A stretch of 8,306 nucleotides of DNA, taken from contig CALGOE010000127.1 in the NCBI GenBank assembly GCA_937958145.1, positions 1 to 8,306 on the forward strand, read 5' to 3'. The stretch comes from an uncultured Desulfobacca sp. (GTDB lineage: Bacteria; Desulfobacterota; Desulfobaccia; Desulfobaccales; Desulfobaccaceae). The notes beneath the pieces were generated by a model, which was given only the letters and a program-made list of their open reading frames with translations, did not search any database and was not told the origin of the DNA. Every line of letters starts with the position of its first letter. The first letter of the stretch is position 1. The position numbers were made by a program, and so were the translations under genes. Below are positions 1 to 5,636 of the stretch, piece by piece.

Positions 1-345
1 AATAATAAAAGCAAATTATTTTGCAAAATAAAAATTGACACTTGTTATATAAAGGAAGGGAAACGGTGTGATTTTTTGATATTAGATTGCATTGAGAATA
101 ATGCCTTTTTTGTAGAATTAAAAGGAAAACATTTTGAAAAAGCCTGCGAACAGATATTATCAACAATAAAATTTTTAGAAGATCAAATCAGCGGATTTAC
201 TATATCAGCTCGTATAATTATCACTCATTTTTCACATCCTAATGATAAAAACAGACCGAACAAATTAAAATTAGAAAAAAAATGTAAAGAAAACAATGGC
301 AAACTGATAATTAAAGAAAAATATTACGAGGAAATAATTTCATAA
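1..345 (+). CDS. Putative small PD-(D/E)XK nuclease-fold protein, 5' end outside window
   Basis: The last 114 codons of a gene whose frame stays open to base 1. A TTG at 76 could be taken as the start, but the 25 codons before it contain no stop and include a likely conserved Asp, so the gene is probably truncated by the window edge. Visible pattern: CDFLIL (D24), then FFVELKG (E39, K41), then a helix KACEQILSTI (Q51). This D-x14-E-x-K order followed by a helix with Gln is typical of PD-(D/E)XK nuclease folds. The C-terminal half is Lys-rich (KLKLEKKCKENNGKLIIKE). Three Cys (C8, C16, C23) precede the core. GC is about 25% (86 of 345 bases), far below the neighbours, which suggests horizontal acquisition. 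The stop overlaps an in-frame ATG of the recA frame (TAATG, 343-347). Family assignment is from motif memory; activity and biological role are unknown. It could also be a degenerate, inactive member. Confidence 0.6.
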   Translation, partial: NNKSKLFCKIKIDTCYIKEGKRCDFLILDCIENNAFFVELKGKHFEKACEQILSTIKFLEDQISGFTISARIIITHFSHPNDKNRPNKLKLEKKCKENNGKLIIKEKYYEEIIS

Positions 346-346
346 T

Positions 347-350
347 GAGG
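347..350 (+). promoter_or_regulatory. Shine-Dalgarno that sets the recA start at 357
   Basis: GAGG at 347-350 lies 6 nt before ATG 357, an ideal spacing. The alternative in-frame ATG at 345 has its nearest purine tract (GAGGA, 328-332) 12 nt away and would add MRIN, which is not a usual RecA N-terminus. The site lies just past the stop codon of the upstream AT-rich gene, so ribosomes finishing that gene could re-initiate here. Confidence 0.7.
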
Positions 351-356
351 ATAAAT

Positions 357-1406
357 ATGGCCACTCCCACTGGCAGTGACAGAAGCAAGGCCCTGGAGCA
401 GGCGGTGAATCAGATAGAAAAGCAGTATGGCCGGGGCTCCATTATGCGTTTGGGGGCCGACGAGAAGACCGCCGATGTTGCGGTAATCCCCACGGGTTCG
501 ATCTCCCTGGACCTGGCTCTGGGCATCGGTGGCGTGCCCCGGGGGCGGGTGGTGGAGATTTTCGGGCCGGAGTCTTCCGGCAAGACGACCCTGGCCTTGC
601 ACATTGTCGCCGAAGCGCAGCGCTTGGGGGGGATGGCCGCGTTCATTGATGCGGAGCATGCTTTGGATTTGAACTATGCCCGGCGGTTGGGGGTAAAGAC
701 GGAGGATCTGCTCATTTCCCAGCCTGATACTGGCGAGCAGGCCCTGGAGATTGCTGAAATCCTGGTGCGCTCCAATGCCCTGGACGCCATTGTGGTGGAT
801 TCGGTGGCGGCGCTGGTGCCCCGGTCCGAGATCGAAGGGGAGATGGGGGATGCCCAGATGGGGTCCCAGGCCCGTTTGATGTCCCAAGCCCTGAGGAAGC
901 TCACGGCGGCCATCAGCAAGTCGCAGACCACGGTAATTTTCATTAATCAGATTCGCATGAAGATCGGCATCATGTTCGGCAACCCCGAGACCACCACGGG
1001 CGGCAATGCCCTGAAGTTTTATGCCTCCCAGCGCCTGGATGTGCGCAAGGGCATGCCCCTGAAAGACGGCAATGACATCGTCGGGGCCCGGACAAAAGTG
1101 CGGGTGGTGAAGAATAAATTGGCGGCGCCGTTCCGGGAGTGCGAATTTGATATTATTTTCGGTCAGGGTATCTCCAAAGAAGGGGATGTTTTGGACCTGG
1201 CCGTGGATCTCAATCTGGTGCAAAAGAGCGGTTCCTGGTATAGTTATGGAGCAGAGCGTTTGGCCCAGGGGCGGGAAAATGCCAAGGCCTATCTCCGAGA
1301 CCACCCGGAATTGCTTTCAGAACTGGAACAACAGGTGCGGGCCAATTTCGGCCTTGGCCAAGCCGCCGTCACCACCCCCAGCGAGCCCTCGGGAGAAGGA
1401 TCATGA
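357..1406 (+). CDS. recA: Recombinase RecA
   Basis: 349-aa DNA-dependent ATPase that forms filaments on single-stranded DNA, drives homologous strand exchange and, in most bacteria, triggers LexA self-cleavage. Numbering from ATG 357: N-terminal oligomerisation helix and QIEKQYGRGSIMRLG (19-33); Walker A GPESSGKT (70-77, K76); catalytic Glu E100 in DAEHALD; Walker B IVVDS (D148); loop L1 around 160-169 (EGEMGDAQMG); Q198 in INQIRMKIG and loop L2 199-213 ending in NPETTTGGNALKFYA. All key residues match E. coli RecA with a +4 offset. The C-terminus is short and ends TTPSEPSGEGS, without the dense acidic tail of the E. coli protein. The stop overlaps alaS (ATGA), so the two are probably co-translated. 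I see no E. coli-type CTGT-N8-ACAG or Gram-positive GAAC-N4-GTTC SOS box upstream. No recX follows. Confidence 0.98.
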   Translation: MATPTGSDRSKALEQAVNQIEKQYGRGSIMRLGADEKTADVAVIPTGSISLDLALGIGGVPRGRVVEIFGPESSGKTTLALHIVAEAQRLGGMAAFIDAEHALDLNYARRLGVKTEDLLISQPDTGEQALEIAEILVRSNALDAIVVDSVAALVPRSEIEGEMGDAQMGSQARLMSQALRKLTAAISKSQTTVIFINQIRMKIGIMFGNPETTTGGNALKFYASQRLDVRKGMPLKDGNDIVGARTKVRVVKNKLAAPFRECEFDIIFGQGISKEGDVLDLAVDLNLVQKSGSWYSYGAERLAQGRENAKAYLRDHPELLSELEQQVRANFGLGQAAVTTPSEPSGEGS

Positions 1407-4042
1407 CCGGTAAGGACATCAGAGAAAAGTTTTTAGCCTACTTTGAAAGCAAGGGCCATACGCGGGTAGCCAGCTCGTCGTTGGTCCCGGCCCACGACCC
1501 CACGCTGCTCTTTACCAACGCCGGCATGGTGCAGTTCAAACGGGTCTTTCTCGGCGAAGAGAGTCGCCCCTATACCCGGGCGGCCACGGCCCAGAAATGC
1601 GTCCGGGCCGGCGGCAAACACAACGATCTGGAGAATGTGGGCAAGACGGCCCGGCACCACACCTTCTTTGAAATGCTGGGGAATTTTTCCTTTGGCGATT
1701 ATTTCAAGGCTGGGGCCATTGAGATGGCGTGGGAGCTTCTCACCGCGCATTATCATTTGCCGGCAGACCGCCTCTGGGCCACGGTCTATTATGATGATGC
1801 CGAGGCTGCGGACCTCTGGCACGATCTGATCCATATTCCCCGGGAGCGCATCGTCGGGTTGGGAGAAAAAGACAATTTCTGGGCCATGGGTGATACGGGG
1901 CCCTGCGGCCCGTGCTCCGAAATCATCATTGATCAGGGGGAAGAGCGGGCCTGCGGGCCGAACTGCGGCATCGGCCAATGCGATTGCGATCGTTATCTGG
2001 AGATCTGGAATCTGGTCTTCATGCAGTTCAACCGGGATGAACAGGGGAATTTGCATCCGTTGCCCAAACCCAGCATTGATACGGGCATGGGACTGGAGCG
2101 CCTGGCCGCGGTCATTCAAGGGGTGAAGAGCAATTTTGATACCGATCTGATCCGCCCCATCATCGCCCGCACCGAGGAGATGGCCGGAATGGCCTATGGC
2201 CAGGACCGGACCTTGGATGTGGCCTTCAAGGTCATTGCCGATCACAGCCGGGCCATAACTTTTCTCATTGCCGACGGCGTCTTGCCCAGCAACGAGGGCC
2301 GGGGCTATGTTTTGCGCCGCATCCTGCGGCGGGCGGTCCGGTTCGGCCGTCTCCTGGGCTTTCAGAAGCCTTTTTTGGCGCCGGTGGGGCACCGGGTCAT
2401 CGAACTCATGGGTGAGGTCTATCCGGAACTGAACGCAGCCAAATCTTTTATTGATCAGGTGGTCCGCAATGAAGAAGAGAGGTTTGCCGAGACCCTGGAC
2501 CACGGGCTGAAGATCCTCAGCGACGAACTGGCGGCATTGCAGGCCAAAGGAGAGCGGGTCCTGCCCGGGGCGGTGGCTTTTAAGCTCTATGATACCTACG
2601 GCTTCCCCCTGGATCTCATTACCGACGTCCTGCAGGAACAGTCTTTGGAGCTGGATGTGGCGGGGTTCGAGGCGCACATGGCCCGGCAGCGGGAGAGCTC
2701 CCGGCAATCCTGGAAGGGCGGGCTGCCCGGGGAGCTGCCGCCGGTTTATCAGGCTTTGCAGCATCTGGCGGCGACAACCTTTGTGGGGTATGATCGTTTT
2801 GAGGCGGAGGCACCGGTCCTGGCCATCATGCAGGGGGACCGGGCCGTCAGTGAGGCTGCCGCCGGCGACGAGGTGGAGATCGTAGTCGAGACCACGCCTT
2901 TTTACGCGGAAGCCGGCGGCCAGGTGGCCGATACCGGGACGATGACGGCGCCAGGATTGCTCCTCCTGGTTGAGGATGTGCAAAAGCTGGCCAACGACGT
3001 TATTCTTCACAAAGGCAAGGTGATGCAGGGTCAGGTCCGGGTGGGCCAGACGGTGCGGCTGGCCATTGACGTCGAGCGGCGGCGGCGCATCGCCTGCCAT
3101 CACACGGCCACCCATCTGCTGCATGCGGCGCTGCGCCAGCGGGTGGGCGAACACGTCAAACAGGCGGGTTCTTTGGTGGCCCCGGATCGCTTCCGTTTTG
3201 ATTACAGCCATTTTGCCGGTTTGAGCAGCGCCGAGCTGGCCCAATTGGAAGCGGATATCATGGAGGATATTCTGGCGAACCTGCCGGTGGAGGTGCGTCA
3301 CGTGCCCCTGCAACAGGCCCTGGAGGCCGGGGCCATGGCCCTCTTTGATGAGAAATACGGCGAGGAAGTAAGGATGGTGGCGGTGCCGGGCGTCAGCGTG
3401 GAGCTCTGCGGTGGTTCCCACGTTTCCCGTACCGGCGACATCGGCCTCTGCCGCATTATTGCGGAATCCAGTGTGGCGGCGGGCATCCGGCGCATCGAAG
3501 CGGTCTGTGGGCCGGCGGCTTTGGCCTATATTCAGGAGGAAAGTCAGGAACTCCAGGCCGTGGCGCAGCGGTTGAAAGCCGGCCGGGGTGAAGTGCTGAG
3601 CAGACTGGAAAAGCTCCTGCAACGCCAGAAAGAGCTGGAAAAACAGGTGGAGGCCCTCCAGGGGCAGTTGGCCGCAGCCCGCTCCGGCGATCTGTTGGAT
3701 CAGGTCCGGAGCGTTGACGGCATCCAGGTCCTGGCCCTGGAGGTGGACGTCACCGACCCCAAGGGCCTGCGGGACTTTGCCGACAAACTCAAAGACCGCC
3801 TGAAGAGCGGGGTCATCGTCCTGGGCAGCGGCAAAGGCGACAAGGCCATGCTCATTACCGTGGTTACCAAGGATCTGACGGACCGCCTGCATGCCGGCAA
3901 AATCGTGGGGGAATTGGCCGCCCTCGTCGGGGGCAAAGGCGGCGGCCGGGCCGATATGGCCCAGGCCGGGGGGCCGGAAAAAGAAAAATTGCCGACGGCT
4001 CTGGCCCAGGCCTATGAGATCGTCGCCAAGTCATTGCAATGA
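1403..4042 (+). CDS. alaS: Alanyl-tRNA synthetase
   Basis: 879-aa cytoplasmic class II synthetase that charges tRNA-Ala and hydrolyses mischarged Ser/Gly-tRNA-Ala; close to the 876 aa of E. coli AlaRS. The catalytic domain is about 1-240 (FTNAGMVQFK 37-46, RHHTFFEMLGNFSFGDY 84-100, DTGMGLER 226-233), followed by the tRNA-recognition helical domain to about 450. The editing domain has HxxxH at 567-571 and CGGSH at 669-673, the four ligands of the editing-site metal. A Leu/Gln/Glu-rich coiled coil (about 712-765) leads to the C-Ala domain, which contains GGKGGGRADMAQAGG (843-857). A Cys cluster (C168, C171, C184, C188, C193, C195) sits in the catalytic domain, as in some but not all bacterial AlaRS. 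The start overlaps the recA stop by 4 nt. The purine tract GGGAGAAGGA (1391-1400) provides the ribosome site. The stop is TGA at 4040-4042. Confidence 0.98.
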   Translation: MTGKDIREKFLAYFESKGHTRVASSSLVPAHDPTLLFTNAGMVQFKRVFLGEESRPYTRAATAQKCVRAGGKHNDLENVGKTARHHTFFEMLGNFSFGDYFKAGAIEMAWELLTAHYHLPADRLWATVYYDDAEAADLWHDLIHIPRERIVGLGEKDNFWAMGDTGPCGPCSEIIIDQGEERACGPNCGIGQCDCDRYLEIWNLVFMQFNRDEQGNLHPLPKPSIDTGMGLERLAAVIQGVKSNFDTDLIRPIIARTEEMAGMAYGQDRTLDVAFKVIADHSRAITFLIADGVLPSNEGRGYVLRRILRRAVRFGRLLGFQKPFLAPVGHRVIELMGEVYPELNAAKSFIDQVVRNEEERFAETLDHGLKILSDELAALQAKGERVLPGAVAFKLYDTYGFPLDLITDVLQEQSLELDVAGFEAHMARQRESSRQSWKGGLPGELPPVYQALQHLAATTFVGYDRFEAEAPVLAIMQGDRAVSEAAAGDEVEIVVETTPFYAEAGGQVADTGTMTAPGLLLLVEDVQKLANDVILHKGKVMQGQVRVGQTVRLAIDVERRRRIACHHTATHLLHAALRQRVGEHVKQAGSLVAPDRFRFDYSHFAGLSSAELAQLEADIMEDILANLPVEVRHVPLQQALEAGAMALFDEKYGEEVRMVAVPGVSVELCGGSHVSRTGDIGLCRIIAESSVAAGIRRIEAVCGPAALAYIQEESQELQAVAQRLKAGRGEVLSRLEKLLQRQKELEKQVEALQGQLAAARSGDLLDQVRSVDGIQVLALEVDVTDPKGLRDFADKLKDRLKSGVIVLGSGKGDKAMLITVVTKDLTDRLHAGKIVGELAALVGGKGGGRADMAQAGGPEKEKLPTALAQAYEIVAKSLQ

Positions 4043-4219
4043 CAATTCCTGCCATGCCAAAAACGTTGGGAGGGGAGGGAGCAGGGGGCTGACTTCCCCT
4101 GGTCCCTCCCCGGCAGCCCGCCCAAACCTACGCCGGCTTTTGCCGTTGACAACAGGCCGGCAGAAGAATTTCTCCTTACGCCAGACCAGGATGTTTTTCA
4201 ACCCCGGAGCTCCCATTGT
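4043..4219 (+). other. alaS-kinase spacer, no gene
   Basis: A 177-nt gap. It holds the hairpin annotated separately and an exact TTGACA at 4146-4151. No convincing -10 hexamer lies 16-18 nt further on (the sequence there is ATTTCT/TTTCTC), so a kinase promoter is possible but not shown. The alaS reading frame has no stop across the whole gap after the TGA, and no ATG, GTG or TTG in that frame occurs before 4220. Confidence 0.5.
4072..4111 (+). terminator. Strong GC-rich hairpin after alaS, no U-tract
   Basis: The arm 4072-4087 (GGGGAGGGAGCAGGGG) pairs with 4096-4111 at 15 of 16 positions. The only mismatch is G4081 against G4102. The loop is 8 nt (GCTGACTT, 4088-4095). It begins 29 nt after the alaS stop. 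The following bases (GGCAGCCCGCCC) lack a T-run, so it does not fit a standard intrinsic terminator. It could be a mRNA 3'-end stabiliser, a pause or partial terminator, or a member of a dispersed palindromic repeat family. Confidence 0.45.
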
Positions 4220-5473
4220 ATGGAACTGTCTTCCCCCTCGTATCGCCATGAGATGTCACTGTTGGTCAAACTGTCCACCTTGATCAATTCCTCCCTGAAT
4301 ATTGATGAAGTTCTGGAAAACGCCCTGGATTGTGTGGAGGAGTTTCTGCGGGCCGAAGTCAGTTCTATTTTTGAAGTTGACCGGGCCGCAGGCGAATTAT
4401 TCTTCCGGCTGGCCCGGGGCGCCAGGGCAGGGCAGATCAAAGGCCTGCGGCTGCAAATCGGCGCCGGTATCGCCGGTTGGGTGGCCCAGACGGAAAAGCC
4501 CCTGATCTGCAATGACCCAGGGCATGACCCGCGATTTTACCAGGTCTTTGACGCCCGATCCGGCTTCCAGACCAGGTCCATTCTGTGCGTGCCGTTGAAG
4601 GCCAGGGATCAATTGATGGGGGTGCTGGAGTTGCTCAACAAGAGGGATGGGGGCGAATTCACGGACAGCGATTTGGAACTGTTGACCATCCTGGGGAATC
4701 AGATCGGCATTGCCCTGGAGAACGCCAGGCTTTACCAGCGGCTCAACGACAAGCTCACCGTGACCCAGGAAGAGCTGAAGATTGCCGAAAAGAAGCTCAT
4801 CCGGGCCGAGCGGCTGGCGGCCTTGGGCAAAATTGCCCAGGGAGTGGCGCATGAAGTCCGCAATCCGGTGCTGATCATCGGCGGTTTCACCCATCGCTTG
4901 CAAAAGCTGGCCCCGGAGCAGGATAAGGTCCAGGAGATCTGCGGCCTCATTCTGGCGGAATTGGACAAACTGAGCCGCATGGTCAAAGAGATCGAGCAGT
5001 TTGCCCGTTTGCCGGAACCCCGCCGGCAGCCGCTGGCCTTGGGAGCCTTCGTGGCGCAGATCCTGGAGGAATACGCTCCGACGGTGGCGTCCGAGGGCAT
5101 CCGGCTGGAGAGTCAGATTGATCCCGACCTGCCGCCGGTGTTGGTGGATGCAGGGCTCATGCGCCTTGCCCTGCACCAGGTTTTGGACAACGCCCGGGAG
5201 GCGATGCCAGGGGGCGGGGTAGTGGCGGTGACGGTGCACGCCACGCCCACCCAGGTGGAGCTGACGATCAAAGACAGCGGGGTTGGCATTGATGCGGCGG
5301 ATCAGCCTTATATCTTTGACCCTTTTTTTTCCACCAAACCCCAGGGCACGGGGATGGGGCTGACCACCGTGCACCGAATTATCTCTGACCATCAGGGTAC
5401 TGTCCGGCTGAGGACTCATCCCGGTGCCGGGACCGAGGTTACCCTGGCGCTGCCCCGCTGGCTGGATTATTGA
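4220..5473 (+). CDS. Cytoplasmic GAF-domain sensor histidine kinase (orphan)
   Basis: 417-aa sensor kinase. No signal peptide or membrane helix is visible, so it should act in the cytoplasm. The GAF domain spans about 12-168 (INSSLNIDEVLENALD; GIAGWVAQTEKPL; SILCVPLKARDQLMGVLELLNK); its ligand is unknown. A charged coiled coil (about 170-198) leads to the HisKA helix ERLAALGKIAQGVAHEVRNP with phospho-acceptor H211. The HATPase domain has an N box (VLDNAREAMP, N324), G1 box DSGVGI (352-357), F box FDPFFSTK (367-374 region) and G2 box GTGMGL (376-381). All catalytic boxes are intact, so it is predicted active. No response regulator or receiver domain is in the window, so the partner is unknown. 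ATG 4220 is the first conventional start in the frame, with GGAG (4206-4209) 10 nt upstream; ATG 4253 is a weaker alternative. The gene follows alaS on the same strand but after a hairpin, so co-transcription is uncertain. Confidence 0.92.
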   Translation: MELSSPSYRHEMSLLVKLSTLINSSLNIDEVLENALDCVEEFLRAEVSSIFEVDRAAGELFFRLARGARAGQIKGLRLQIGAGIAGWVAQTEKPLICNDPGHDPRFYQVFDARSGFQTRSILCVPLKARDQLMGVLELLNKRDGGEFTDSDLELLTILGNQIGIALENARLYQRLNDKLTVTQEELKIAEKKLIRAERLAALGKIAQGVAHEVRNPVLIIGGFTHRLQKLAPEQDKVQEICGLILAELDKLSRMVKEIEQFARLPEPRRQPLALGAFVAQILEEYAPTVASEGIRLESQIDPDLPPVLVDAGLMRLALHQVLDNAREAMPGGGVVAVTVHATPTQVELTIKDSGVGIDAADQPYIFDPFFSTKPQGTGMGLTTVHRIISDHQGTVRLRTHPGAGTEVTLALPRWLDY

Positions 5474-5636
5474 CCGCCGCGGATTCTGACAACAGGGCCC
5501 ACACCGCCGCAACCCCAGCCCCCTTGGGGGTTTTGGCGGCGCCACAGGCCAAAAAACCGGGGATTTTCTTCCTGCCGTGGACCGAGGGAATTCTTTGGCC
5601 TATACCCTGTGAGGGCCATCGCCGTGGTCGGAGGGG
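5474..5636. other. Convergent spacer between kinase and channel genes
   Basis: A 163-nt gap between converging genes, with no gene seen. It contains the hairpin annotated at 5504-5541 and a second, looser inverted repeat: AGGCCAAA (5546-5553) against TTTGGCCT (5594-5601) with 40 nt between. A small stem CCCT-GTG-AGGG lies at 5605-5615. An A6 run at 5551-5556 reads as T6 on the minus strand. Confidence 0.5.
5504..5541. terminator. Probable terminator hairpin between convergent genes
   Basis: CGCCGC (5505-5510) pairs with GCGGCG (5536-5541) and AACCCC (5511-5516) pairs with GGGGTT (5527-5532). The 3-nt bulge TTG is at 5533-5535 and the loop is at 5517-5526. Its position 30 nt after the kinase stop and between converging genes supports transcription termination. 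There is no clean T-run directly after the stem on either strand, so the mechanism is uncertain. It would more naturally serve the plus-strand kinase gene than the more distant channel gene. Confidence 0.4.

Noticed and set aside
35..51. TTGACA at 35-40 with TATATA at 46-51 as a promoter
   Set aside because: The spacing is only 5 nt and the bases lie inside the probable coding frame of the truncated gene. AT-rich DNA gives such hexamers by chance.
76..78. TTG as the start codon of the first gene
   Set aside because: The frame is open for 25 codons upstream and these encode the likely conserved CDF stretch, so the start probably lies left of the window.
324..1304. Antisense open frame opposite recA
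   Set aside because: It mirrors recA, is rich in His, Gln, Leu and Pro, and has no motif. It is a shadow of codon bias.
1433..3892. Antisense open frame of 819 codons opposite alaS
   Set aside because: The alaS reading is unambiguous over its full length with all catalytic residues. The reverse frame gives a His/Gln/Arg/Pro-rich sequence with no recognisable domain, a typical by-product of GC-rich codon use.
4397..5545. Antisense open frame opposite the histidine kinase
   Set aside because: The kinase has every expected box on the plus strand; the reverse translation has no domain character.
5546..5601. AGGCCAAA/TTTGGCCT inverted repeat as a terminator
   Set aside because: The arms are only 8 bp with 40 nt between and weak inner pairing, too loose to call as a terminator.
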